DNA of 64,000 nt from Flavobacterium sp. J27. Its GTDB lineage: Bacteria; Bacteroidota; Bacteroidia; Flavobacteriales; Flavobacteriaceae. Location of the stretch: the NCBI RefSeq assembly GCF_004303025.1, contig NZ_PJQW01000002.1, positions 405,548 through 469,547 of the forward strand, in the 5' to 3' direction. The notes beneath the pieces were generated by a model. That model had not been told where the DNA came from and did no database searches. It saw only the letters and a list, made by a program, of their open reading frames with translations. The stretch's first letter is position 1, and each line of letters begins with the position of its first letter. This document shows, one piece after another, positions 1 through 9,131 of the stretch. Position numbers and translations under genes: made by a program.

Positions 1-345
1 GGAATTGACATTGAAAGCTTACCTTTTGTAATTAATTTTGATATTCCAAATATATCTGAAACCTATGTGCATCGTATAGGAAGAACGGGTAGAGCTGGTA
101 ATACAGGACTTGCTATTTCTTTTTGTGGTAAAGATGAAAAAAACTACTGGAATGATATTGAAAAATTAATTCGGATTAAAGTAAAAGTAGTTGAAAATCA
201 TTCTTTTCCTTGGAAAGAAGAAGAAGAAAAAAAAGAAGGTGCAAAACCCGACTATAGAAATAAAAACAAATCCAAATCTGATAACAAAAGCAATAATTCC
301 AGAAAATCAGATGGATCGAAAAAGAATAAAAAAAGATGGTATTAA
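1..345 (+). CDS. DEAD-box RNA helicase, C-terminal part (5' end outside window)
   Basis: The frame is open from the first base, so the gene begins upstream. The visible 114 residues hold helicase motif V ([14 protein letters not shown]) and motif VI ([10 protein letters not shown]), which mark the second RecA-like lobe of a superfamily 2 DEAD-box ATPase that remodels RNA in the cytoplasm. After about residue 75 the protein becomes a low-complexity Lys/Asp/Asn/Ser tail ending in KKNKKRWY. Such basic tails are typical of RhlE/DeaD-type helicases and probably bind RNA. The next gene, 12 bp away, is convergent. The exact subfamily (RhlE or other) cannot be fixed without the N-terminal lobe. Confidence 0.9.
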   Translation, partial: GIDIESLPFVINFDIPNISETYVHRIGRTGRAGNTGLAISFCGKDEKNYWNDIEKLIRIKVKVVENHSFPWKEEEEKKEGAKPDYRNKNKSKSDNKSNNSRKSDGSKKNKKRWY

Positions 346-357
346 CCTGAAGAAATT

Positions 358-2565
358 TTATTCTTCTTTATTGTTCACATGCAATCGAATCATTTGGAAT
401 AATTTTCTAGCATCAAATGGTTTAGCAATAATATCGTCTATACCCGATTGTTTGGCTTTCAGCTGAACTTCTTCTTTTTCAAAAGCGGTAACAGCAATAA
501 TTGGAATGGTAACTCCTTTCTGACGAATTAATTTTGTAGTTTCAAAACCGTTAATTTTAGGCATATTAATATCCATCAAAATGGCATCAAATTGATGTTT
601 TTCGAGCAATTCTAATGCAAAGTAGCCATCATCAGCAATTTCACATTGAAACTTGTGGTTTTCCAATAATTTTTTGGTAACAATTTGATTAATTTTATTG
701 TCTTCCACAACTAATATCTTATAGGTTTTTGGCAACGATAAATCTACTTCAATATTGTTAACAAATTCATTTACTTTATTTTCTCCCGATTCGAAAGGAA
801 TCGTAAATGTTACTGTAGTTCCTTTGTTAACTTTACTTTCTAATTGAATATCTCCTTTGAATAATTCAATTAATTTTTTCACAATAGTTAGTCCTAATCC
901 AGTACCTTGATAATCATCTTCTTTTCTATCTATTTGGACAAATTTGTCAAATACTTTATCTTGATACTCTTCTGGAATTCCTGCACCTGTATCTATTACT
1001 TTAAATTGAATAAAAATTAAACCATCTTGTTCTTTAACTAAATCTGCTGAGATAGTTACTTTTCCATCATGAGTAAATTTTAAAGAATTACTGACTAAGT
1101 TTAAAATAATTTGCGACAATCGGATACTATCACCAATAATATATTCTGGAATTTTTTTATCCACTTTAATTAGAAGATCATTATTGTATTTTAAAGCAAT
1201 ATTATCTAACGAATTTTTTATCGTTTCTAATTTGTCTTCTAAATTGAATAAGTTATTTTCAAGAACCACTCTATTTTCTTCAAACTTATATACTTTTAAA
1301 ATATCGTTTACTAATGAAAGTAAGTAATTTGCTGAAAATTTTAACGCTTTTAAATGAGGGCTATTTTCTAATTCTTGATGCTCAACCTCTATGATATCAG
1401 TAATCCCTATAACTCCATATAAAGGTGTTCTTAATTCATGACTAATGGTTGAAACAAATTGTGATTTTACTTTAGAAGCTTCTTCTGCTTTTTCCTTAGC
1501 TATTTTTAGTTCTTCGTTAGCTTCTCTTAATTCTTCATTCGATTTTCTTCTAACTCGATTTAATTTTAGTTGAGAATACAATATAGTAAGTGTTGTTAAA
1601 AAGATAACACCAATTAATATAATTAATATTTTGATATTCAGAAGTTTTTGATCTTGGACGCGTTTATCTGCTTCCATCTTAATTAAATCTCGCTTTACTT
1701 CTTCTTTTTCAATTTGTTCAACTAACCCTTTTACTTTTTCATTTCTTTGTGCTTCATTTTCTAATTCACGAAGAGAATCAGTAGCTAATAAATATTTATA
1801 GGCTTTATCGTATTGTTTTCTACTAAAGTAGAATTCGGCTAAGCTTTTATTCATACCAACTTCGTGAGCAGGATTAAAATTTTTGTATTTTGATTGGCAA
1901 ATAGCTAATGCTCTCAATAAGTTATTTTCAGCTATTCCAAAATTACCTTTAAACGCTTCATAATCGCCATTTAAAGAGTAATAAAAAAATTGAGCTTCAT
2001 ATTCTTGTTTTAATGAATCTATATGTGATCTTACCTCACTTAGATGTACTTTTCCTTCTTCATATCTTTTCTTTTCAAAATAGGTATTTACTAAATTTAA
2101 TTTATTATAAGTAAATTCGATAATATCTACTTTTCTAGCAAATTCTAAAGATTGTAAATAATATTTGATACCTGTTTCGTCATCTCTCTTATTGTAAGAA
2201 TATACGTTTCCTAAATTATTGTATAACCAACTCTTAATTGTATCATTATTTGCATTTGCAGCATGAATTAGAGCTTTATTATAATAATCAATAGCTTTAT
2301 CAAAATCATAAATTTCAACGAAATTTAACCCAATAAAATTATACGCTTTAGCAATAGAAGATTCGTCATTTTTTTTTATGGCTAATGCCAATGCTTTCTT
2401 TGCATTTTGCAACGATAATTCTGGTTGACTAGAATGCAGATATTTCCCTGATTCATATAAGTATTTTTTAATTGTTTTAGTTTCAGAATTTTGTATTTGA
2501 GAAAACGTTACAATTGAAAAAACGAAGCATAAAATAGGTAATAGTATCTTATGTAAATAACTCAT
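358..2565 (-). CDS. Hybrid sensor histidine kinase with periplasmic TPR domain
   Basis: 735 residues. A signal peptide (1-23) is followed by tetratricopeptide repeats (about 30-290), one transmembrane helix (about 307-333) and a short coiled coil. The kinase core has the H-box SHELRTPLYG (His near 376), the N-box NLVSNSLKF (near 487), and G-boxes DTGAGIP and GTGLGLTIV (near 527 and 555). A receiver domain closes the protein (VVEDNKINQ near 617, phospho-acceptor Asp in MDINMP near 660, Lys in KPF near 713). All catalytic residues are present, so this should autophosphorylate and relay to its own receiver. No separate output regulator is adjacent, so the target is unknown. TPR-containing hybrid kinases are common in Bacteroidota; the TPR array is presumably a periplasmic protein or peptide sensor (inference). 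Confidence 0.92.
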   Translation of the reverse strand: MSYLHKILLPILCFVFSIVTFSQIQNSETKTIKKYLYESGKYLHSSQPELSLQNAKKALALAIKKNDESSIAKAYNFIGLNFVEIYDFDKAIDYYNKALIHAANANNDTIKSWLYNNLGNVYSYNKRDDETGIKYYLQSLEFARKVDIIEFTYNKLNLVNTYFEKKRYEEGKVHLSEVRSHIDSLKQEYEAQFFYYSLNGDYEAFKGNFGIAENNLLRALAICQSKYKNFNPAHEVGMNKSLAEFYFSRKQYDKAYKYLLATDSLRELENEAQRNEKVKGLVEQIEKEEVKRDLIKMEADKRVQDQKLLNIKILIILIGVIFLTTLTILYSQLKLNRVRRKSNEELREANEELKIAKEKAEEASKVKSQFVSTISHELRTPLYGVIGITDIIEVEHQELENSPHLKALKFSANYLLSLVNDILKVYKFEENRVVLENNLFNLEDKLETIKNSLDNIALKYNNDLLIKVDKKIPEYIIGDSIRLSQIILNLVSNSLKFTHDGKVTISADLVKEQDGLIFIQFKVIDTGAGIPEEYQDKVFDKFVQIDRKEDDYQGTGLGLTIVKKLIELFKGDIQLESKVNKGTTVTFTIPFESGENKVNEFVNNIEVDLSLPKTYKILVVEDNKINQIVTKKLLENHKFQCEIADDGYFALELLEKHQFDAILMDINMPKINGFETTKLIRQKGVTIPIIAVTAFEKEEVQLKAKQSGIDDIIAKPFDARKLFQMIRLHVNNKEE

Positions 2566-2734
2566 TGGGTAGCGTTTGGACCATTTTAAATATTCTCTAA
2601 CTTGTTAAAAGTACTATTTTTATATAAAAAAAACTATAAAAAGAAAGAATTGTTCTTTTCTTTATTAAGAAAGTACTGCTATTTTCAATATCCTTAAAGA
2701 CAAGTATTTTAAAAATAAGATTAGTAATAGTCAT

Positions 2735-2766
2735 AAAAAAACCTACTTCAAAATGAAATAGGTTTT
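2735..2766 (-). terminator. Rho-independent terminator downstream of ettA
   Basis: A 13-bp stem (AAAACCTACTTCA pairing with TGAAATAGGTTTT, one G-T wobble) with a 3-base loop. On the minus strand it ends in a run of T. It sits about 35 bp past the ettA stop codon. Confidence 0.75.
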
Positions 2767-2800
2767 CTATATTATTGATTAAAAAAGGAAAAGTACATTT

Positions 2801-4495
2801 TTAATTTCGAATCAATTTTTTATATTTAATTCGAGTAGGCGTTACCTCTTTTCCTAAACGTTTCTTCTTATTTTCCTCATATTCTGAAAAACTTCCTTCA
2901 AAGAAATAAACTTGAGATTCTCCTTCAAAAGCTAAAATATGGGTACAAACTCTATCTAAAAACCATCTGTCGTGAGAAATAATTACGGCACATCCTGCAA
3001 AGTTTTCTAAACCTTCTTCTAATGCTCGTAAGGTATTGATATCTAAATCATTTGTAGGCTCATCTAATAATAAAACGTTGCCTTCTTCTTTCAAGGTCAT
3101 GGCTAAATGCAAACGGTTTCTTTCACCACCAGATAAGGTTGCCACTTTTTTGTTTTGATCGCTACCTCCAAAATTAAAACGGGATAAATACGCTCTAGAA
3201 TTTACTTGTCTTCCACCCATCATCATTAATTCTTGACCATCACAGAAATTTTCATAAATAGATTTTTCGGGGTTAATATCACTATGCGACTGATCTACAT
3301 AGGCGATTTTAACAGTATCTCCTATTTTAAAGCTACCACCATCTGGCTTTTCTTCATCCATAATCATTTTAAAAATGGTAGATTTACCAGCTCCATTCGG
3401 TCCAATAATACCTACAATGCCTGCTTGAGGTAATGTAAAATTTAAATTATCATATAGTAATTTATCTCCAAATGCTTTAGCAACATTTTGAGCTTCAATA
3501 ACATTGGTTCCTAAGCGTGGGCCATTTGGAATATAAATTTCTAATTTCTCTTCTAGCACTTTTTGATCTTCATTTAATAACCGATCATAATTTTGCAAAC
3601 GTGCTTTTTGCTTTGTTTGTCTTCCCTTTGCTCCTTGTCTAACCCAGTCTAACTCACGTTCTAAGGTTTTTCTTCTTTTTGAAGCCACCTTCTCTTCTTG
3701 TTCCATACGTTTAGACTTTTGATCTAGCCAAGAAGAATAATTTCCTTTCCAAGGAATACCTTCTCCTCTATCTAATTCTAAAATCCAACCTGCAACATTA
3801 TCCAAGAAATAACGGTCGTGTGTTACTGCAATTACTGTTCCAGCATATTGCTGTAAATGTTGCTCTAACCAAAGTACAGATTCAGCATCCAAGTGGTTAG
3901 TTGGCTCATCTAATAACAACACATCTGGTTGTTGTAATAATAAACGACAAAGTGCAACACGTCTTCTTTCTCCTCCTGATAAAAACTGAATTGGAGTATT
4001 AGCTTCTGGAGTACGAAGTGCATCCATGGCTACTTCTAGTTTGTTGTCTATCTCCCAAGCTCCAGCAGCATCAATTTTGTCTTGTAGTTCTGCCTGACGA
4101 TCCATTAATTTTTGCATCTTATCTGCATCTTCATATACTTCTGGCAAACCAAAACTATCATTTATTTTATTAAACTCATCTAATAAATTATAAATTTCTG
4201 CCGCACCTTCTCTTACAATTTCAATAACTGTTTTAGTTTCGTCTAATTGTGGTTCCTGTTCTAAATACCCTACAGTATAACCAGGGGCAAAAACTAAATC
4301 TCCTTGAAAGTTTTTGTCTAAACCAGCAATAATCTTTAATAATGAAGATTTACCAGAACCATTAAGACCTAAAATACCAATTTTAGCTCCATAGAAGAAA
4401 CTTAAATAGATGTCTTTTAAAACTTGTTTATTTGTACTAGAGTAAATTTTATTTACTTTAGACATTGAAAAAATTACTTTCTTATCGTCTGACAT
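2801..4495 (-). CDS. ettA: ABC-F protein, energy-dependent translational throttle EttA
   Basis: 564 residues, close to the roughly 555-residue EttA family length. Two soluble ATPase cassettes and no membrane span. Cassette 1 has Walker A GLNGSGKSS (near 42), signature LSGGERRR (near 169) and Walker B LLLDEPTNHLD. Cassette 2 has GPNGAGKST (near 365), LSGGERNR (near 459) and LLLDEPTNDLD. The charged linker (about 258-310, with ELDWVRQGAKGRQTKQKARL) is the P-site tRNA-interaction motif region typical of EttA. Family knowledge: EttA binds the ribosomal E site and gates the first peptide bond according to the ATP/ADP ratio. It lies downstream of, and is probably cotranscribed with, the small membrane protein gene ending 40 bp upstream. 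Confidence 0.93.
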   Translation of the reverse strand: MSDDKKVIFSMSKVNKIYSSTNKQVLKDIYLSFFYGAKIGILGLNGSGKSSLLKIIAGLDKNFQGDLVFAPGYTVGYLEQEPQLDETKTVIEIVREGAAEIYNLLDEFNKINDSFGLPEVYEDADKMQKLMDRQAELQDKIDAAGAWEIDNKLEVAMDALRTPEANTPIQFLSGGERRRVALCRLLLQQPDVLLLDEPTNHLDAESVLWLEQHLQQYAGTVIAVTHDRYFLDNVAGWILELDRGEGIPWKGNYSSWLDQKSKRMEQEEKVASKRRKTLERELDWVRQGAKGRQTKQKARLQNYDRLLNEDQKVLEEKLEIYIPNGPRLGTNVIEAQNVAKAFGDKLLYDNLNFTLPQAGIVGIIGPNGAGKSTIFKMIMDEEKPDGGSFKIGDTVKIAYVDQSHSDINPEKSIYENFCDGQELMMMGGRQVNSRAYLSRFNFGGSDQNKKVATLSGGERNRLHLAMTLKEEGNVLLLDEPTNDLDINTLRALEEGLENFAGCAVIISHDRWFLDRVCTHILAFEGESQVYFFEGSFSEYEENKKKRLGKEVTPTRIKYKKLIRN

Positions 4496-4535
4496 ATATA
4501 TTGTTTGTTACTTAATTTTTGTTTTTGAAATAGAC

Positions 4536-4718
4536 TTATACTCTTCCTTTTAATGCATTAAAAACCCAAGCAATAGCAAAAAAACCAACTCCTACTGCTG
4601 AAAAACCCCATCCTGCTACATCAGCATAGCGGTAAATACCTAAACCAATTAATAATAATCCCATAAGTATCATAATAAATGTAGCCCAAGCTAATACTGT
4701 ATTTTTATTCATTCCCAT
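4536..4718 (-). CDS. Small two-helix membrane protein next to ettA
   Basis: About 60 residues if translation begins at 4718 (MGMNKNTVLAW). An upstream in-frame ATG at 4766 would add a poorly conserved-looking extension, so I prefer 4718 or 4712. Two hydrophobic helices (AWATFIMILMGLLLIGLGIY and a second ending in FNALKGR) predict an inner-membrane protein. It resembles the short CAL67264-type membrane proteins found in Flavobacteriia, recalled by sequence feel and not checked. Function unknown. It is codirectional with ettA, 40 bp apart. Confidence 0.7.
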   Translation of the reverse strand: MGMNKNTVLAWATFIMILMGLLLIGLGIYRYADVAGWGFSAVGVGFFAIAWVFNALKGRV

Positions 4719-4766
4719 TTTATACTTTTTTAAATTTGAGGATAGCAAATATACAAAATCTATCAA

Positions 4767-5074
4767 AAATATAATTAATTATAATTTTCAATACAATATT
4801 TCTTACAAAATACAGGTGAATTTATATATCTTTTATTTTTTTAACATTTTTTACAGTAAAACAACAAGTGTTTTAACAATAATTTTTGTAAATTTACAAA
4901 ACAGGCAAAAAAACAAAAACATTTCTTTACAACTATCTGTAATAAAATACTGTAGTTTCTTTATGATTCTTTTCATATCTAAACTTCAAGTACAAAAAGC
5001 TTTTTTTCAATAATTTATATTATTTGGGGAAAGCATAATCGATTAATTGATTTATTAATTTATTATAGACAGTT
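4767..5074. other. AT-rich intergenic region ahead of the T9SS cassette
   Basis: About 308 bp between divergent transcription units. It is very AT-rich and must hold the promoters for both sides. No clean TTG plus TAnnTTTG pair was seen; the nearest match is TAAATTTA around 4890. A 65-codon frame at 4816-5013 has biased, low-complexity composition and is not believed. Confidence 0.5.
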
Positions 5075-8000
5075 ATGAAAAAAAACTACATCCAAACCAG
5101 TCTAGAAAAATGGACATTTATTCCGCTATTCCTTTTTCTATTTTCCATTAGTGTTTCAAACGCACAATCTGTTATTTATGCGCAAAACATTGTTTCTGAA
5201 AGCAATGTTGATAATAGCGCAAATGCTATTGACCAAAACCAAAGTACCTTTGCAGTAGTTAGAGCAAGTACAGGAATTGCTGTAGGTATTGGTAGTTACT
5301 CTGGTCATATTGAACTAGAATTTCCAACAACCTTACATGCTAATACAACTACTTTTGTTAAAGTAGAAGCTGAGGATAATTTGTTTGATGTTTTACTAGG
5401 GGGAAGTTTAGGTAATTTACTGTCTGATGTTTTAGGAATTGTAATTATTGGTAACCAAGAATTTACTATTCAAGCTAAATTAGATAATACAGTTATACAA
5501 ACCGGAAATTCACAAATTGTAAATGATTTTGCAAGTCCTAATCTAAAAGTAGTTATTAATGCTGCGGGCGAACATTTCATAGCTATTACCCCAAATGCTG
5601 ACTATAATAGAATTCGTTTAACCAATAGAGTTGGTTCTTTATTAGGTTTAAACAATGTTAAAGAGCTTCATGTTTATGGCGCTTTTTATATGGATGAAAC
5701 TTCTGAATGTGGTAGACCTTTATATACTTCCTATGATGGTAACGGTCTTAATCTCGATTTAATAAATCTTGCTGGAGCCGGAGTTGATAATCCTGAATAT
5801 GCAATTGATACAGATATAAATTCCTATTCTGAACTAAGTTTAGGTGTATTAAGTGTTGCAGCATCAATTGAGCAAGTCGTTTATTTTGGTGGTTTATCCA
5901 ATACTAATGATGTTTTTAATATTAGATTAAGAGTAGATCCTTCCTTATTAGCAATTGGTGTGGCCAATAATATTAATATTACTGCTTATGATGGTACTAC
6001 TGTAGCAAGTTCCATAAATTTAAATAGTCTTTTAAATCTGGAGCTCATTAATTTAATGCAGAGTAATCAAATAGTAACTATTCCATACACACCTGGAATG
6101 CCTGTTGATCGAATTATGCTACGATACACCTCTTTATTAAATACCACAATCTTCCAAAAACTAGATTTATATGATATTGAAAGAGTACCTCCTGCTCCAA
6201 CAATTGATGCCAATTCGCAAAACGTAGCAATTTGTGCTGGAAATATTGCCAATTTAGTAGCTTATGCAGATCCAAATACATTACAATTATATTGGTATGA
6301 TGTACCTAATGGTGGCACACCTATAGCTATTGTAAATTCAGGAGAAGCATTTACAACTCCAGTTTTAACAACAACAACTAGCTTTTATGTTGCTGCAAGA
6401 AATCCAAACTGTAATGAAGAATCACAAAGAGTTGAAGTTGTTGTTACTGTTAACCAAACCCCTACAGCAAACGATATTGATGTGAGTGGTGCTGAAAATG
6501 CAATTTGTGCTATAGATGAAGTTGTTTTAACACCATCAAGTACTACCGTTTCAGGAACTTTTAATTGGTATTTTGATGCCAATGCAACTACAGAAATCAC
6601 AAATGGATTAGTGGTGGGTAATATTTCTTACGCAATTGACTCTAATGGTGTTTTAACTATTACTGGATTAAACATTACAGATAGTCCAGCCACATATTAT
6701 GTAAGTATTACAGATGCAACAACTTCCTGTTCAAATGCTCCAGGAGATTTAAAAGGAGTAACAATTACTATTACAGATGAGGCGACACCAACAACTAATA
6801 ATTCCACACAAGAATTTTGTCTTTTATCCAATGCAACTATTAATGATATTCAAGTAAATGAATCTCCAATTAATTGGTATGCAACATTAACTGGCGGTAC
6901 TCCTTTAGATCCAAGTACATCATTAACTAATAATACTACTTATTATGCCGCTTTTGTAGGCGCAACATGTGAAAGTAGTATCCGTCTTGAAGTTACAGTA
7001 ATGATTAGTGATGAAATGACACCAACAACTAATAATACAACACAAGAGTTTTGTAATTCTCAAAATGCAACTGTAAATGATTTACAGGTAAATGAGTCAC
7101 CTGTAAACTGGTATGCTACTCCTACTGGTGGTACACCTTTAGCTACAACAACATTACTTACTGATAATACAACATATTATGCGGCTTTAGTAGGTGCAGC
7201 TTGTGAAAGTAGTGTTCGTTTAGAAGTTACCGTTAATTTAACAACTGACAGTCAAGCAAGTATAAGTGGAGACTTTGCAAATGTTTGCTACAGCAATGAG
7301 TATACCTATACTACAGAAAGTAGCATGAGTGATTATCAGTGGACAGTAACAGGAGGAACAATAACTGCCGGTGGTAGTGTGTCATCTGATTTTGTTACTG
7401 TAAATTGGAATCAAACTACTGTTGGTAATGTTAGTGTTAGCTATTCTAGTCCATCACTTTGTAATGGTACTGCTTCATTTTCACAAGATATCACAATAAA
7501 TAGTTGTTCCGATATTACAATAACTAAAGTCGCAGATAACGCTATCGTAGCTATAGGTGAAACCGTTGTATTTACCATCACAGTTCATAATAATGGGATA
7601 TCTAATATTAATGATATACAAGTTTCTGAAAATCTTCCTTCTGGTTATACTTATGTGTCTAATACAACTACTAATGGGAATTATAATATTTCTACGGGAA
7701 TTTGGACCATAGACAGTTTACTTGCAAACCAAAGTGCTGTTTTACAAGTAACAGTTACTGTAAACGCGAGTGGTAATTACACGAATACTGCATCAATTAT
7801 AGATTCTGATCCATTAGATACAGATTTAGACAATAATAATGCAACTGCAGAAGTAGAAGTTTCTTGCTTAATCGTTTACAATGAATTCTCGCCTAATAAT
7901 GATGGTCAGAATGAACATTTTATAATTGATTGTATTGAGAAATATCCTAATAATAAACTAGAAGTATTTAATAGATATGGCAATATTGTTTATGAAACTA

Positions 8001-8149
8001 GTTCGTATAAAAATACTTGGAATGGTGTTGCTAATGTAAGTGGTGTTGTAAATCAAGGTGAAACCTTACCAGTAGGAACCTATTTCTACACTTTAAAAAT
8101 AGACGATTTAAATATGACGCAATCGGGTTGGCTATACATTGCTAAATAA
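5075..8149 (+). CDS. Gliding-motility-type adhesin, type IX secreted (type B sorting domain)
   Basis: 1024 residues. A signal peptide ends near residue 31 (SNAQ). The body is a series of Ig-like beta modules. It includes a near-identical tandem pair of 78-residue modules (about 570-647 and 648-722; DNA period 234 bp) with the pattern QEFC...NDxQVNESPxNWYAT...TYYAAxVGAxCESSxRLEVTV. A DUF11-type domain follows (about 813-925, start TKVADNAIVAIGETV). The C-terminus (about 932-1024, NEFSPNNDGQNEHF...LEVFNRYGNIVYE) is the CHU_C/type B sorting domain that directs export through the type IX secretion system. The protein should be displayed on or released from the cell surface. The next two genes encode PorP/SprF and PorE-like partners, as in sprB-sprF loci. 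Ligand unknown. Confidence 0.9.
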   Translation: MKKNYIQTSLEKWTFIPLFLFLFSISVSNAQSVIYAQNIVSESNVDNSANAIDQNQSTFAVVRASTGIAVGIGSYSGHIELEFPTTLHANTTTFVKVEAEDNLFDVLLGGSLGNLLSDVLGIVIIGNQEFTIQAKLDNTVIQTGNSQIVNDFASPNLKVVINAAGEHFIAITPNADYNRIRLTNRVGSLLGLNNVKELHVYGAFYMDETSECGRPLYTSYDGNGLNLDLINLAGAGVDNPEYAIDTDINSYSELSLGVLSVAASIEQVVYFGGLSNTNDVFNIRLRVDPSLLAIGVANNINITAYDGTTVASSINLNSLLNLELINLMQSNQIVTIPYTPGMPVDRIMLRYTSLLNTTIFQKLDLYDIERVPPAPTIDANSQNVAICAGNIANLVAYADPNTLQLYWYDVPNGGTPIAIVNSGEAFTTPVLTTTTSFYVAARNPNCNEESQRVEVVVTVNQTPTANDIDVSGAENAICAIDEVVLTPSSTTVSGTFNWYFDANATTEITNGLVVGNISYAIDSNGVLTITGLNITDSPATYYVSITDATTSCSNAPGDLKGVTITITDEATPTTNNSTQEFCLLSNATINDIQVNESPINWYATLTGGTPLDPSTSLTNNTTYYAAFVGATCESSIRLEVTVMISDEMTPTTNNTTQEFCNSQNATVNDLQVNESPVNWYATPTGGTPLATTTLLTDNTTYYAALVGAACESSVRLEVTVNLTTDSQASISGDFANVCYSNEYTYTTESSMSDYQWTVTGGTITAGGSVSSDFVTVNWNQTTVGNVSVSYSSPSLCNGTASFSQDITINSCSDITITKVADNAIVAIGETVVFTITVHNNGISNINDIQVSENLPSGYTYVSNTTTNGNYNISTGIWTIDSLLANQSAVLQVTVTVNASGNYTNTASIIDSDPLDTDLDNNNATAEVEVSCLIVYNEFSPNNDGQNEHFIIDCIEKYPNNKLEVFNRYGNIVYETSSYKNTWNGVANVSGVVNQGETLPVGTYFYTLKIDDLNMTQSGWLYIAK
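6784..7240 (+). repeat. Tandem 234-bp repeat inside the adhesin gene
   Basis: Two adjacent copies with a 234-bp period; for example ACCAACAACTA recurs at 6787 and 7021. They encode 78-residue Ig-like modules that differ mainly by conservative substitutions. The divergence suggests an old duplication maintained by selection rather than a recent slippage event. Confidence 0.8.
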
Positions 8150-8188
8150 ATCCTTTCTATAATTCAACAAACAAAATCTACTTCGTTT

Positions 8189-9121
8189 ATGAAAAAAAAT
8201 TATAAAATCTTTATAAAGACACTTCCTGTAGTATTGTTTTCGCTCACTTTTTTTATCACGTTTGGGCAACAACAACCTCAATATACGCAATATATGTATA
8301 ATACTATAAGTATTAATTCGGGATATACTGGCACGAGTACAAACCTTGAAGCCGTTTTATTGCATCGATCACAATGGGTAGGTATTGATGGAGCTCCTAC
8401 TACACAATCGCTTGGTATACATGGAAAAATTGGTGATTATACCGGTTTAGGCTTAAGTGTTATTAATGACAAAATTGGTCCTCAAAGTCAGCAATATTTT
8501 AATGCAAGTTTTGCCTACAGAATACAATTAAGCGAAAGTACTACACTCTCGCTCGGTATTAATGGAGGGATGAATTTATTAAATATAGATTGGTCTAAAG
8601 GAACCTATAAAATGGCAACTGATAATGCTTTTAACAATAATATCAATAATAATATCAGATTAATTTTTGGAACTGGAGGTTTTTTATATCATGAAAATTG
8701 GTATGTAGGTCTTTCTATCCCAAACTTTATCATTTCTGAATCATATGATGACATTCAAGAATCAGTAATAAGAAGACGAACACATTATTTTGTACAAGGT
8801 GGTTATGTTTTTAACGTATCTCCTAAAATAAAATTTAAACCTGCCTTTTTAGCAAAAATTGTAGAAGGTTCCTCTGTTACTTATGATGGTTCTTTAAATT
8901 TCCTTTTATATGAAAAGTTAACTTTAGGTGCTGGTTACCGATTTACAGATGCTGTTTCTGGACTAGTCGGTTTTCAAATAACCAATTCTATTTTTGCGGG
9001 TTATGCCTATGACCGATCTGTAACTGATTTACAAAAATACAATGATGGTTCTCATGAAATTATATTCAAATTTAATTTAAACGGAAAAGCGAAACTAGCT
9101 CGTTCGCCAAGATTCTTCTAA
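8189..9121 (+). CDS. PorP/SprF family type IX secretion outer-membrane protein
   Basis: 310 residues. Signal peptide (about 1-26, ending TFGQ), then the family opening QQPQYTQYMYNTISINSGYTG and a beta-rich body with alternating aromatic strands, ending in a short KLARSPRFF tail. PorP/SprF proteins are outer-membrane beta-barrels. In Flavobacterium johnsoniae, SprF is needed for secretion of the type B adhesin SprB. The gene sits 39 bp after the type B adhesin gene and 10 bp before the PorE-like gene, so the three form a cassette and this protein is probably the dedicated export partner of the adhesin. Confidence 0.9.
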   Translation: MKKNYKIFIKTLPVVLFSLTFFITFGQQQPQYTQYMYNTISINSGYTGTSTNLEAVLLHRSQWVGIDGAPTTQSLGIHGKIGDYTGLGLSVINDKIGPQSQQYFNASFAYRIQLSESTTLSLGINGGMNLLNIDWSKGTYKMATDNAFNNNINNNIRLIFGTGGFLYHENWYVGLSIPNFIISESYDDIQESVIRRRTHYFVQGGYVFNVSPKIKFKPAFLAKIVEGSSVTYDGSLNFLLYEKLTLGAGYRFTDAVSGLVGFQITNSIFAGYAYDRSVTDLQKYNDGSHEIIFKFNLNGKAKLARSPRFF

Positions 9122-9131
9122 AAAAAACATT

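Noticed and set aside
4816..5013. 65-codon open frame upstream of the adhesin
   Set aside because: Low-complexity Phe/Ile/Lys composition expected from AT-rich DNA; no recognisable pattern and it occupies the promoter region.
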